Assembly: GCA_023259065.1 (NCBI GenBank)
Contig: JAHFQY010000016.1
Span: 1-51,203, forward strand
Length of the DNA stretch: 51,203 nt
Source of the DNA: Nitrosomonadales bacterium
Lineage (GTDB): Bacteria; Pseudomonadota; Gammaproteobacteria; Burkholderiales; Gallionellaceae
Direction: 5' to 3'
Shown one piece after another: positions 1-9,130 of this stretch. The first letter of the stretch is position 1. Each line of letters starts with the position of its first letter. A program made the translations under genes and the position numbers. The notes below the pieces were generated by a model, which was not told the origin of the DNA, did no database searches, and was given only the letters and a program-made list of their open reading frames with translations.

Positions 1-1
1 T

Positions 2-2296
2 CCTGCCGGCGCAACCATTAACGGCATCACGGTCAATGTGGAACGCCGCTCCAGCAGCACAGCCAATGGCGGCAGCCGCGACGCAGCGATGCGCCTGCTC
101 AAGGCGGGCGTCATAGGCGCAACCGACCGTTCCACTGCCACGACATACACGACAGCGGATGTCATCCAGGCTCATGGCGGTGCTGCAGATCTGTGGGGTG
201 ACGCGTGGACGCCGGCAGATATCAATGCGGCCAATTTTGGCGCAGCCTTTGCTGCGACCAAGGCGAGTGCTGCGGGTGCGGCGCACACGGTGAGGGTGGA
301 TCACGTGCAGATCGGCGTTACTTACACTATCGCAGCAGCGCCGGATCATATATTGATTACGCATTCGGGCAGTGCGCTGACCTGTACGCCGAAAACAGTA
401 ACGATTACCGCATGCGCCAATGCAAGCTGCTCGACGCTTTACACTGCTGGCGGCTTGACTGTGACGCTGACACCCGGCGGGCAGACTTTTGCCATTGGTG
501 TCACCGGGATAAATGCAGCCGCAACGGTGCAGCAGGCTGCAGCAGGTGCGGCAACGCTGGGTGCCGTGTCTTCGCCCCTGACGGTGAGCCCGACAACCTG
601 CCTCAACACCTCGAACGGATCGGCAAGCTGCGTCAACGCAATGCAATTCAACACCTCGGGCTTTATTGTTACTGCGCCTGATCATGTTGCGTGCAGCAAC
701 ACGGCGGTGACGATAGAGGCCGTGCAGCAAGGCACACCGGCAAACCGTTGCGTGCCGGCATATGCGGGCGTAACCCGCCCGGTCAATTTGAATATCGCCT
801 ACAGCAATCCGCTCTCCGGCACGAAGAGCGTGACTGATGTCGCCAACGGCACGCTAATCGGCACCGCAGCCACTGCACACAACCTGACATTCGATGCGAC
901 AGGCAGGGCAACGCTTACCGTGAGTTACCCTGATGCCGGGCAGCTGACACTGATCGCGAATGACACCGCACCCACGGGGGCGGCAATGACCGGCAATACG
1001 CAATTTATCGCCGCCCCGGCGGCGTTTGCCATCAGTGGCGTGACGGCCGGGCCAATCAAGGCGGGCAACAACTTCGCGGCCACACTCACTGCGCAGACCA
1101 GTACGGGGGGGGCATGTGCAGTTGCTGCGACAGCAACGAATTTTGGCAACGAGACAGCGCCCCAAAGCGCAGCGCTTACCTTTGCCAAGTGCCTGCCGGG
1201 CGGCACGGCCTCGTCCAGCGGATTGTTCAGCGGAAGCGCGACATTCAGCAATGGTGTGGCGAGCGTGAACAATTTGAACTGGAGCGAAGTGGGTAACGGT
1301 GATGTGGTGGCGGGCAACAGCGGCTATCTTGGCTCGGCTCTGGCTGTCGCCGGCAACACGGGAACAGGCGGCACTGTGTGCAATACCGGGGTTGCCCCGA
1401 AATCCGGCAACGTAGGCAACTTCGTTCCTGATCACTTTGATACGGCGATTATCAACGGTTGCCTGGGGTGCGGTTTCACCTACTCAGGCCAGCCCTTTAC
1501 GCTATCAGTGACGGCAATGAACGGCTTGCCGGCACCCACGGCTACGCTCAATTATGACGGCAGCGTGAACACCTCGCCCAACTTCGCCAACGCTGTGTTG
1601 ATTACCGATGCCAATGCCCTGGCTACGCCTGTTGGCAAGCTTGGCGTGTCCGCCGCAGCTCTGGGCGTAACGGCGAATGCGGCAGGGACGACCTTGACCG
1701 TGCCGAAAGCGGATTTTGTCTCCGGCGTGGCGATGCTGGCATCGGTGCCGGTTTATACCTTTGATGCGGTGACAACCCCACCAACCATCGTGAAGATGCG
1801 TGCAACCGACTCGGTGTATGCAGCGGTTACCTCGTCCGCTTTTGTCGAAGGGACTGTGGAAATACGCAGCGGACGCTTCAAGATTTCCAACGCTTACGGC
1901 TCCGAATTGTTGCCGTTAACGCTGACGGTATCGGCGCAGTATTACCAGGGGGCGGCATCAGGGTGGCTGACCAGCGTGACGGACAGCTCGACATCGTTCA
2001 ACTCCGCGCTTGGCAGTGCTGGCGGGAATCTCAATACAGTCTTCGTGCAGGGGCCGCTGGCGGCGGTTACCGTGCTCTCCCCTGCGACTGCAGCAGTTGC
2101 AAATGGAACCAGGGCGGTTACCCTGGCGGCACCGGGTCTGGGCGTTACCGGGGCGGTGGATTTGAGCTTGAATGCGCCGGCTTACATGCTGGCGGGCAGC
2201 AATGGCGCGGGCGCCAACCCCAGTGTGCCGGGGCGTGCCACCTTCGGCTTGTACAGGGGCAATAATCCATATATTTACCAGCGCGAGGCGTATTGA
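2..2296 (+). CDS. mshQ: MSHA biogenesis protein MshQ (DUF6701), 5' end missing
   Basis: The reading frame is already open at the left edge, so the N-terminus lies outside the window; about 764 residues are visible. The protein is rich in Ala, Thr, Gly and Asn, with scattered Cys pairs (for example TACANASCS, ACSNTAV, NGCLGCGFTY). This fits an exported, disulfide-stabilised, beta-rich protein. The C-terminal end, with FGLYRGNNPYIYQREAY, is the closing motif I associate with MshQ/DUF6701 proteins. In MSHA pilus loci MshQ is a large surface or minor pilus component encoded at the end of the pilin block. The following mshI-N genes support this. A GTG at 38 could be mistaken for a start, but coding clearly continues upstream of it. 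Exact function in pilus assembly is not known. Confidence 0.8.
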   Translation, partial: PAGATINGITVNVERRSSSTANGGSRDAAMRLLKAGVIGATDRSTATTYTTADVIQAHGGAADLWGDAWTPADINAANFGAAFAATKASAAGAAHTVRVDHVQIGVTYTIAAAPDHILITHSGSALTCTPKTVTITACANASCSTLYTAGGLTVTLTPGGQTFAIGVTGINAAATVQQAAAGAATLGAVSSPLTVSPTTCLNTSNGSASCVNAMQFNTSGFIVTAPDHVACSNTAVTIEAVQQGTPANRCVPAYAGVTRPVNLNIAYSNPLSGTKSVTDVANGTLIGTAATAHNLTFDATGRATLTVSYPDAGQLTLIANDTAPTGAAMTGNTQFIAAPAAFAISGVTAGPIKAGNNFAATLTAQTSTGGACAVAATATNFGNETAPQSAALTFAKCLPGGTASSSGLFSGSATFSNGVASVNNLNWSEVGNGDVVAGNSGYLGSALAVAGNTGTGGTVCNTGVAPKSGNVGNFVPDHFDTAIINGCLGCGFTYSGQPFTLSVTAMNGLPAPTATLNYDGSVNTSPNFANAVLITDANALATPVGKLGVSAAALGVTANAAGTTLTVPKADFVSGVAMLASVPVYTFDAVTTPPTIVKMRATDSVYAAVTSSAFVEGTVEIRSGRFKISNAYGSELLPLTLTVSAQYYQGAASGWLTSVTDSSTSFNSALGSAGGNLNTVFVQGPLAAVTVLSPATAAVANGTRAVTLAAPGLGVTGAVDLSLNAPAYMLAGSNGAGANPSVPGRATFGLYRGNNPYIYQREAY

Positions 2297-2410
2297 AATG
2301 CTGGCCCCGAATTATTCTATGCTGTTTGCATAAGCGGGCCGGGTTTGCACAAGCAGGACGAGCTTGCGCAAAAACCAGGCAAACGAGCTTGATTGGCGGG
2401 TTAAAAATTA

Positions 2411-2440
2411 TTGACAACCAATGGGTTATTGAACTATCTT
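2411..2440 (+). promoter_or_regulatory. Candidate sigma70 promoter for mshI-N
   Basis: A perfect -35 TTGACA (2411-2416) is followed after 18 bases by TATCTT (2435-2440). It lies in the 154-base gap between mshQ and mshI. The predicted start of transcription falls only a few bases before the mshI ATG at 2451, and no Shine-Dalgarno sequence is visible. The transcript may therefore be nearly leaderless. Apart from this promoter I see nothing in the gap. Confidence 0.45.
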
Positions 2441-2450
2441 CAAGCCTATT

Positions 2451-3407
2451 ATGCAAATCCCATCTTTTTTCAATGTTTTTGGGCAGAAAAGTCATGGCAG
2501 CGCCAGAGCAGTCATGGCTCTGGGCGGCAAGACAGTGCGCGTCGCCAAAGTAAAACTTGCCGGAAACAAGCCGCAACTTATGGCCTATGCAACTCATAGG
2601 CTTGTAACTGTAGCGCCGGCAGAGTTGGCCAGGGTTTGCAGTTCCATGCGTGTCAGCGGTGACCAATTTACCAATCTGCTCGCTCCGAGCGAATATCAAT
2701 TGCAAGCGGTGGAAGCACCCAATGTTCCTCCCGAGGAGCTGAAGGCGGCAATTCGCTGGCGAGTGAAGGATGCGCTGAGTTATCACGTGGATGACGCCAC
2801 CATAGATGTGGCGCAGATTCCCGCCAATCCTCACGGTGGTGATCGTCCGCAATCCCTGTATGTGGTGTCTGCCGCCAACGATGTGATCAAGAAGCGCATC
2901 GACCTGTTTGAAAATGCCAAGCTTGATTTGAACATCATCGATATTCCGGAAATGGCCCAGCGCAATATCGCCGCCCTGTTCGAGGATGAGGGGCGCGCGC
3001 TGGCGTTGCTGGCGTTTGATGAAAATGGCGGCATGCTCACCTTCACCAGCGGCGGGGAGTTGTATTTGGCGCGCCGCATTGAAATTGCCTCGGGGCAATT
3101 GCTGGATGCCAATGACAGCGTGCGCCAACAAGTGCTGGATCGCCTGGAGCTGGAAGTGCAGCGCTCGCTGGATTACTTCGATCGTCAGTTCAATTACGTG
3201 ACGGTCAATCGCCTGCTGCTTTCCGCGCCACGGCAAAGCGGCTTGCTGGAAAAAATCGCGGACAATCTGAGTGTGCCGGTAGAGCGGCTCGATCTGGGCC
3301 AGGTAATGGATCTGACCGCCGTGCCTGAATTGGCCGATAGCGATACCCAGGCTGACGCGTTTTATGTGCTGGGTGCTGCCTTGCGCCAGGAAAGGCGGGC
3401 GCTATGA
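2451..3407 (+). CDS. mshI: MSHA biogenesis protein MshI (PilM-like)
   Basis: A 318-residue cytoplasmic protein with no membrane segment. Its sequence follows the PilM/MshI pattern: an N-terminal stretch presenting a scaffold (RVAKVKLAG), the central ELKAAIRWRVKDALSYH segment typical of PilM-type actin-like proteins, and a C-terminal region with LDRLELEVQRSLDYFD. PilM-like proteins sit under the inner membrane and bind the tail of PilN, linking the assembly ATPase to the pilus platform. The next gene, a PilN-like protein, overlaps it by 4 bases (ATGA), so the two are translationally coupled. The ATG at 2451 is the only good start before coding similarity begins, although no ribosome-binding site is seen. 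Confidence 0.8.
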   Translation: MQIPSFFNVFGQKSHGSARAVMALGGKTVRVAKVKLAGNKPQLMAYATHRLVTVAPAELARVCSSMRVSGDQFTNLLAPSEYQLQAVEAPNVPPEELKAAIRWRVKDALSYHVDDATIDVAQIPANPHGGDRPQSLYVVSAANDVIKKRIDLFENAKLDLNIIDIPEMAQRNIAALFEDEGRALALLAFDENGGMLTFTSGGELYLARRIEIASGQLLDANDSVRQQVLDRLELEVQRSLDYFDRQFNYVTVNRLLLSAPRQSGLLEKIADNLSVPVERLDLGQVMDLTAVPELADSDTQADAFYVLGAALRQERRAL

Positions 3408-4030
3408 GCCAGCAAATCAACCTGTTCAATCCGCAACTGCTCAAGCAGAAGCAATATTTTTCCGTGCTGGCCATGGTGCAGGCGCTGGGTTTGATACTGC
3501 TGGGTTCTGCCGCTTTCTATGGCTATGCCATGTATCAGGTGCAGCTCCTGGGCAAGCAGCTTGATGAGGCTGGCAAACGTCATGTTTCCGAGCAGGGCAG
3601 GCTGCAGCGTGCAAGCGAGAATTTTTCCCCGCAGCAGTCGCAACAGTTGCTGGAGAGAGAGTTGAAAGTGCTGGATGCGCAGGCGGTTGCGCAACGCGAG
3701 CTGCTTGATACCCTGAAGAGCGGGGTTCTGGGTAATACCAGCGGCTATTCGGAATACATGCGCGCCTTTGCGCGGCAGACCATCAGCGGCTTGTGGCTGA
3801 CCGGCTTCAACATCACCGGTGATGCGCTACAGATGAGCATGAGTGGCGGGGCGCTGAACCCGGAGCTGGTGCCCGGCTACATTCAGCGTTTGAGTCAGGA
3901 AAAAGCCATGCGCGGCAAAGCATTCGCTACACTGCAAATGCAGCAGCACAAGTTTGAGGCGGACAAGCCCGCGGGCAGGCCGTACCTGGAATTTACCCTG
4001 CAATCAGTTGAAACGGGGGCGGCGAAATGA
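3404..4030 (+). CDS. PilN-family pilus assembly protein (MshI2-like)
   Basis: A 208-residue bitopic membrane protein. It starts with the short cytoplasmic tail MSQQINLFNP, the PilN signature that docks into PilM, followed by one membrane helix at about residues 20-43. A periplasmic coiled-coil region (about 45-105) and a small alpha/beta domain complete it. PilN forms the inner-membrane alignment complex with PilO/GspM-like partners. Start and stop overlap with mshI (4 bases) and mshJ (ATGA at 4027). This arrangement, MshI/PilM then PilN then MshJ/GspM, matches the alignment subcomplex gene order of type IV pili. Confidence 0.75.
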   Translation: MSQQINLFNPQLLKQKQYFSVLAMVQALGLILLGSAAFYGYAMYQVQLLGKQLDEAGKRHVSEQGRLQRASENFSPQQSQQLLERELKVLDAQAVAQRELLDTLKSGVLGNTSGYSEYMRAFARQTISGLWLTGFNITGDALQMSMSGGALNPELVPGYIQRLSQEKAMRGKAFATLQMQQHKFEADKPAGRPYLEFTLQSVETGAAK

Positions 4031-4716
4031 TCCGGCAGCAATGGCAGAAATTCAGCTCCAGGGTGGATGCGATGACGCTGCGTGAACGCGCATTGATTTT
4101 TGCTGCCATGGCTTTCTTGCTGATGGCGCTGGTGAACTCGCTGTTGCTTGACCCCTTGCTGCTGCAGCAGAAAAATCTGCTCGGCGAGGTTGTGCAGCAA
4201 CAGGAAAAAACCAAAGAGGTGCAGGCGCAGATAGAGGCATTGGAGCAGGCCAGAAGTGCAAATGAAACCTCGCCGCAGCGCAAGCGCCTCGCACAGCTCC
4301 GGCAAGAGCTGGAAGAGGGTGACGCCATTCTGAAGAGTAACCGCGAGAAGCTGGTGCCACCGGAAAAAATGGCGGGCCTGTTGCGCCAGGTGCTGGGCAA
4401 AAATGCCAATCTGCAACTGATGGCCTTGCAGACCTTGCCGGTGACCCCTCTGCTGGAAAGGGAAAATACCAAGCCTGAAACCGATGCCGCACCAACACAG
4501 CAGCTTGTGCCGGATAAACAGATATACAAGCACGGCGTGGAAATGACCGTGCGCGGCAATTATCTGGACTTGCTGCAATACCTGAATTCGCTGGAGCATT
4601 TGCCCACGCAGATGTTCTGGGGCAAGGTGAAGCTGGAAGTGGTGAAATATCCGGCGGCTGATTTGACGCTGACGCTGTACACATTGAGCCTGGACAAGAC
4701 ATGGCTGCAAATATGA
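4027..4716 (+). CDS. mshJ: MSHA biogenesis protein MshJ (GspM/PilO-like)
   Basis: A 229-residue protein with a short basic N-terminus, a membrane helix at about 23-42 (LIFAAMAFLLMALVNSLLL), a long Gln/Glu-rich coiled coil (about 45-110) and a C-terminal ferredoxin-like region. The final part (MTVRGNYLDLLQYLNSLEHL) is typical of GspM/PilO/MshJ proteins, which partner the PilN-like protein in the inner-membrane platform. It overlaps the PilN-like gene by 4 bases and mshK by 4 bases. Identity rests on topology plus position in the msh run. Confidence 0.75.
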   Translation: MIRQQWQKFSSRVDAMTLRERALIFAAMAFLLMALVNSLLLDPLLLQQKNLLGEVVQQQEKTKEVQAQIEALEQARSANETSPQRKRLAQLRQELEEGDAILKSNREKLVPPEKMAGLLRQVLGKNANLQLMALQTLPVTPLLERENTKPETDAAPTQQLVPDKQIYKHGVEMTVRGNYLDLLQYLNSLEHLPTQMFWGKVKLEVVKYPAADLTLTLYTLSLDKTWLQI

Positions 4717-5159
4717 TGACCATACGCGCCGTCACAGTGTGCTTGCTGTGCACCCTGCCTGTTGCGGCAGGGGCACAGGTGCTGGCGGACCCGACACGGC
4801 CACCCGCGGAAATAAGTGAGGCGGCGGGTGCGGGCGGACTGTCCGTGAAACATGCTGCACCCAATGCAAAAGGCCTGCTCTCGGTCATTATCTCCCCCAC
4901 ACGCTGTGCGGCGATTATTGATGGCAAGACAGTCAAGCTGGGAGAGCAGCATGAAGGCGCGCAACTGGTCGAGGTCAATGCCAATGGCGTGGTGCTGCAG
5001 GGGCGTAACGGGCGGCGTACGCTGAACCTGTTCCCGGGTGTGGGGGTCAGGATTACCGCGCCCGAAGCATCTGCCAGAAAGTCAGTGAGCTGTACGCTGG
5101 ACAATCAAAAAGACAACAAGAAATCGCCCCGCAAGAGCGGGATGAAGGAGAAAATATGA
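4713..5159 (+). CDS. mshK: MSHA biogenesis protein MshK
   Basis: About 148 residues with a signal peptide (MMTIRAVTVCLLCTLPVAAGA, cleavage expected before QVLADPTRPP). The DPTRPP motif soon after cleavage is characteristic of MshK, a PilP/GspC-like periplasmic protein that couples the inner-membrane platform to the secretin. I chose the ATG at 4713 because it forms an ATGA overlap with the mshJ stop. An in-frame ATG at 4701 would add four residues. The C-terminus becomes Lys-rich. Its stop overlaps the mshL ATG, so it is coupled to the secretin gene. Confidence 0.7.
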   Translation: MMTIRAVTVCLLCTLPVAAGAQVLADPTRPPAEISEAAGAGGLSVKHAAPNAKGLLSVIISPTRCAAIIDGKTVKLGEQHEGAQLVEVNANGVVLQGRNGRRTLNLFPGVGVRITAPEASARKSVSCTLDNQKDNKKSPRKSGMKEKI

Positions 5160-6850
5160 AGCCAATATTCGTGAAGTTGGCATTGGCTGTGCCTGCGCTG
5201 GTTTTGCTGGCGGCTTGTGCTTCGTCAAACGGGCGCAACGGCAACAGCACGGCAGATGCAATCAAGAAGGACATGGAGGCTGCCGCGAAGAACGCCAGGC
5301 CCGCCAAGGCAGACGCGGTGAATGATGCATTGCTGCCGCCACTGACGGTAGGTATGCCTGCGGTGGATAACAAACCCGCTGAAACACGATTTGACCTGGC
5401 GGTGAACAACACGGCCGCACAGCAGGTGTTTACCGCCATTGTGTCAGGCACGCGTTACAGCATACTGGTGCCATCCGACGTAAGCGGCAGCATGTCGCTT
5501 AACCTCAAGGATGTAACCGTGCTGGAAGCGCTGGAAGCCATACGCGAGACTTATGGCTACGACTACAGGGTGGATGGATCGCGCATTTATGTTCAGCCCC
5601 TCTCCATGCAGACGCGCATTTACCAGGTGAGTTACCTCACCGGTCAGCGTGATGGCAACTCATCGCTGCGTGTGTCCTCCAGTTCAATTGGCGACTCAAC
5701 CGGCACCACCACCCCCGGTACAGCTACAGCGCCAGCTCCAGGCAGCAGCAAGAGTTTGGAGAGCAGCCGTGTCAGCACCACTTCCAGCACCAATTTCTGG
5801 GATGAATTGAGCAAGGCGTTGCTTGCAATTGTGGGTGACGACAAAGGCCGCAGCGTGGTGATCAGCCCGATGTCGGGCGTGATCGTGGTGCGCGCCATGC
5901 CGGAAGAGCTGAAGAATGTGGCGGCCTATCTCAAGGCATCGCAGATTTCGATAGAGCGCCAGGTGATACTGGAAGCCAAGATCGTGGAAGTGCAACTCAG
6001 CGACATATTCCAGTCGGGCGTGAACTGGGCGGCATTTGGCAGGGAGCCGGCCAATCTCGGATCTGTCGGGCAGATCGGTGTGGGCACAACCCTGCAGCCT
6101 GCTGCGGCCGGTACTGGTGCGGGAGCCTTGCTCTCCAACAATGGCAATGCGCTGAGCTCAATTCCCGGTACCGATCTGATCACCAACTCCAGCAATGCGG
6201 GTGGCATGTTTGGCATGGCATTCCAGACCAACAATTTTGCCGCCCTGCTCAATTTCCTGGAGGCGCAGGGCAATGTGCACGTGCTGTCCAGCCCGCGCAT
6301 CGCCACGCTGAACAACCAGAAAGCCGTGCTGAAAGTGGGCACAGACGAATTTTTCGTGACCGGCGTTACTACCACCACTTCGGCAGTGGGAACCACCTCA
6401 ACCACGACCCCGACGGTGACTCTGCAGCCATTCTTCTCCGGTATCGCGCTGGATGTCACGCCGCGTATCGACGAGAACAGCGACATCATCCTGCACGTGC
6501 ATCCTTCCGTGGGTCAGGTGTCCACGGTCAACAAGGTTCTCGATCTGGGTGCAGCCGCCGGCACTTATACCCTGCCGCTTGCCTCCAGCTCCATCTCCGA
6601 AACGGACAGTATCGTGCGCGCGCGCGACGGGCAGATCGTGGCGATCGGCGGGTTGATGCGCCAGGCCACGGTGGAAGACGAGTCCGGCATCCCCGGCATG
6701 TCCAAGACCCTGTTCGGGCAGACCAGCAAGCGCACGGAAAAGCGCGAGCTGGTCATCCTGATCAAGCCCACCATCGTCAATGGCGACAAGGAGTGGTCTG
6801 AGGACATTGCACGCAGCCGTGACCGGATCAACAGCATGACGCGCCAATAG
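5156..6850 (+). CDS. mshL: MSHA pilus secretin MshL, lipoprotein
   Basis: A 564-residue outer-membrane secretin that forms the pore for the pilus. The N-terminus carries a lipoprotein signal (LVLLAAC, Cys21). An STN-like domain follows (about 75-150, FDLAVNNTAAQQVFTAIVSG), then a Ser/Thr/Gly-rich linker (about 170-210), secretin N repeats, and the C-terminal secretin domain ending with DGQIVAIGGLMRQ and RELVILIKPTIV. The length and all landmarks fit MshL of the PilQ/GspD superfamily. It begins 4 bases inside mshK and is followed after 2 bases by mshM. The ribosome-binding site AAGGAG just upstream of 5156 is strong. Confidence 0.9.
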   Translation: MKPIFVKLALAVPALVLLAACASSNGRNGNSTADAIKKDMEAAAKNARPAKADAVNDALLPPLTVGMPAVDNKPAETRFDLAVNNTAAQQVFTAIVSGTRYSILVPSDVSGSMSLNLKDVTVLEALEAIRETYGYDYRVDGSRIYVQPLSMQTRIYQVSYLTGQRDGNSSLRVSSSSIGDSTGTTTPGTATAPAPGSSKSLESSRVSTTSSTNFWDELSKALLAIVGDDKGRSVVISPMSGVIVVRAMPEELKNVAAYLKASQISIERQVILEAKIVEVQLSDIFQSGVNWAAFGREPANLGSVGQIGVGTTLQPAAAGTGAGALLSNNGNALSSIPGTDLITNSSNAGGMFGMAFQTNNFAALLNFLEAQGNVHVLSSPRIATLNNQKAVLKVGTDEFFVTGVTTTTSAVGTTSTTTPTVTLQPFFSGIALDVTPRIDENSDIILHVHPSVGQVSTVNKVLDLGAAAGTYTLPLASSSISETDSIVRARDGQIVAIGGLMRQATVEDESGIPGMSKTLFGQTSKRTEKRELVILIKPTIVNGDKEWSEDIARSRDRINSMTRQ

Positions 6851-6852
6851 AT

Positions 6853-7812
6853 ATGTACCTGCAACACTTCGGCCTGCGCGAGCTGCCCTTTTCACTCACC
6901 CCGGACACCAGCTTTTTCTTTGCCTGCTCCAGCTACCAGGAAGCGCTGAACACACTGCTGGTTGCCTCGCGCAACGGGGAAGGCTTTATCAAGATTGTGG
7001 GTGAGGTGGGCAACGGCAAGACCCTGCTGTGCCGCAAATTTCTGGCCACGCTTAACGATGGCGCAGCACCGACCACCACGACTATCGGCACCCAGGACGA
7101 GGCCGCTGCAGCGCGCACCCGTGGCAAGTTTGCCACCGCCTATATTCCCAACCCCTATCTGGAGCCGCGCAGCCTGTTGCTGGCGCTGGCGGACGAATTC
7201 CGCATCACGCTGGACAAGGATGTGGATCAGCACCAGCTGCTGAAAGAACTGACCCTGGCGCTGCTTAACTTTGCGCGCGAGGGCAAGCGCGTGCTGGTGT
7301 GTCTGGATGAAGCGCAGGCAATGCCGCTGGAAAGCCTGGAAGTGCTGCGCCTGCTCACCAATCTTGAAACGGAAAAACGCAAGTTGATACAAGTCGTGCT
7401 GTTTGGCCAGCCCGAGCTGGATGACAGGCTTAAACAAAGCTCGGTGCGCCAGTTGCGCCAGCGCATCAGCTTCCAGTATGAGCTGAAGGGCCTGCAGCAC
7501 GATGAGCTGGACCGCTACCTGCGCTACCGTTTGCGCGTGGCGGGATATCAAGGTGAAACCCTGTTCAGTAACGGTGCAGTGGCGCGCCTGCGCGGTGTCA
7601 CGGGCGGCACGCCGCGCCTGATCAATATCATTGCCAACAAGTCGTTGATGCTGGCCTATGGCGAGGGCAGCCAACTGGTGCTGCCACGGCATGTGGCGGT
7701 GGCAGCGGCAGATACGCCGGAGGCGCGGCGTGGCTGGCGGCAGTGGCTATGGGGTGCGCTGGTACTGCTGCTGGGCAGTTTGCTGATAACCGGCTGGGTA
7801 ATGACAAGATGA
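6853..7812 (+). CDS. mshM: MSHA biogenesis ATPase MshM (ExeA/GspA-like AAA)
   Basis: A 319-residue AAA-type ATPase. The start MYLQHFGLRELPFSLTPD is the standard opening of ExeA/MshM proteins. Walker A is GEVGNGKT (residues 50-57) and Walker B VLVCLDEAQ (about 147-155). A hydrophobic C-terminal helix (about 298-316) anchors it in the inner membrane. ExeA relatives help insert or multimerise the secretin through the cell wall, so its position straight after mshL makes sense. A short Ala/Thr-rich insertion (about 69-92) sits after Walker A. It overlaps mshN by 4 bases. Confidence 0.85.
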   Translation: MYLQHFGLRELPFSLTPDTSFFFACSSYQEALNTLLVASRNGEGFIKIVGEVGNGKTLLCRKFLATLNDGAAPTTTTIGTQDEAAAARTRGKFATAYIPNPYLEPRSLLLALADEFRITLDKDVDQHQLLKELTLALLNFAREGKRVLVCLDEAQAMPLESLEVLRLLTNLETEKRKLIQVVLFGQPELDDRLKQSSVRQLRQRISFQYELKGLQHDELDRYLRYRLRVAGYQGETLFSNGAVARLRGVTGGTPRLINIIANKSLMLAYGEGSQLVLPRHVAVAAADTPEARRGWRQWLWGALVLLLGSLLITGWVMTR

Positions 7813-9092
7813 GTTTGATAAATCAGGTATTGAAAGATCTGGACAAGCGCGGCGCCAGCACACAAATCGGCGAAGCGACCATACGCGTGGTTCATACGCA
7901 CAGCAGAAGCAACGCGTTCTGGCTCGTCGCTGCGGGCGCGGCCGGCATGCTGGGGTTTGGGGCTGCTGCCTGGTACATCTGGGACAAGCAGCAACATCCG
8001 CTGCCGGCCCCTGTGGCGGTGGCCGTGCTTGCGCCGCCAGCCGCGTTGCAGGCCGCTTCGCAGCCGCTGGTCAGCGCGCTGCCAGCTCCCGTGGCTCCGC
8101 CAGTCCCGCAGATAGAGAGCGTCAGTCCCGATCCCGTCATGGCGACAGGGGCCGCGCAGACATTCATTATCAGGGGCAAGAATTTTTCCCAGGGCGCAAC
8201 AGTTGCACTGAGCGACTCCAAGGGGCGTGTCTATCCCGACCGCGCCATACGCGAACAAAGCCCCGAGCAGCTGGTGATCAAATCCAACTTTGGCAAAACG
8301 CCGGGCATCTGGACAGTGGAAGTGCGCGATGCGGACGGCAATATGGCTACCCCCTATTCCTTTACTGTGGCAGCCAATGCGCCACGCCCGCCCAGTGTTG
8401 CGCAGCAGGCCGGCGCCCCGCGCCCGGAAAGCACGCCTGCACCTGTGGCTCGCAGCAAGGCACAGCCTGCCCCGGTGGCCGTTGTTCCCCCCGGTGGCGT
8501 CAACAAGCAACCCACCCAAATCAGCGCGCAGCAGCAGGCAGAGAACGAATTCCGCCGCGCCGACCAGCTGATGCGCCAGGGGCGCAATACCGAGGCAATG
8601 ATAGGCTACGAAGCCACGCTGCGGCTTGACCCCGGCCATGTATTGGCGCGCCAGACGCTGGTCAGTCTGCTGCTGGAGAAACGGCGCAATGCGGATGCCG
8701 AGCGCGTATTGCAGGAAGGCCTGGACATCAGCCCGCAGCAGAGCGGCTTTGCCATGCTGCTGGCACGCCTGCAGGTGGAGCATGGCGGCCTGCCGCAAGC
8801 GCTGGACACACTGCTCAAGACCCTTCCCTATGCCGAGAAACAGCCGGATTACCAGGCCTTTGTCGCCGCCCTGCTGCAACGCCAGAACCGTCATGCGGAA
8901 GCGGTGGATCACTACCAGAAAGCCCTGCAGCTCAAGCCGCAATCCGGCGTGTGGATGATGGGCATGGGCATCTCGCTGCGCGCCGAACAGCGCGATGCCG
9001 AGGCGCGTGAAGTGTTCAAGCGCGCCCTTGATTCCAATACGCTGAATGCAGAATTGCGCGCGTTTGTGGAGCAACAACTGAAAGAACTCTAG
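7809..9092 (+). CDS. mshN: MSHA biogenesis protein MshN with IPT/TIG-like insert and TPRs
   Basis: A 427-residue bitopic membrane protein. The start MSLINQVLKDLDKRG at 7809 is the conserved MshN opening and gives an ATGA overlap with mshM; an upstream GTG in the same frame (7743) lies inside mshM and is not the start. One membrane helix (about 36-58) is followed by a Pro/Ala linker, then a segment at 101-187 that looks like an IPT/TIG immunoglobulin-like domain (IESVSPDPV, FIIRGKNFSQGATVAL, GIWTVEVRDADGN). A second Pro/Ala linker and TPR repeats (about 245-427) complete it. The helix and TPRs are as expected for MshN; the Ig-like insert is unusual. Confidence 0.8.
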   Translation: MSLINQVLKDLDKRGASTQIGEATIRVVHTHSRSNAFWLVAAGAAGMLGFGAAAWYIWDKQQHPLPAPVAVAVLAPPAALQAASQPLVSALPAPVAPPVPQIESVSPDPVMATGAAQTFIIRGKNFSQGATVALSDSKGRVYPDRAIREQSPEQLVIKSNFGKTPGIWTVEVRDADGNMATPYSFTVAANAPRPPSVAQQAGAPRPESTPAPVARSKAQPAPVAVVPPGGVNKQPTQISAQQQAENEFRRADQLMRQGRNTEAMIGYEATLRLDPGHVLARQTLVSLLLEKRRNADAERVLQEGLDISPQQSGFAMLLARLQVEHGGLPQALDTLLKTLPYAEKQPDYQAFVAALLQRQNRHAEAVDHYQKALQLKPQSGVWMMGMGISLRAEQRDAEAREVFKRALDSNTLNAELRAFVEQQLKEL

Positions 9093-9098
9093 GCGTTT

Positions 9099-9120
9099 AA
9101 AGGCAGCCCAGCCTTCTTCT
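9099..9120 (+). terminator. Weak terminator-like hairpin after mshN
   Basis: AAGGC and GCCTT can pair around the six-base loop AGCCCA, followed by the pyrimidine-rich TCTTCT. The stem is only about 5-6 bp and the tail has few consecutive T residues, so termination here is doubtful. Confidence 0.25.
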
Positions 9121-9130
9121 GTCAAAATGC

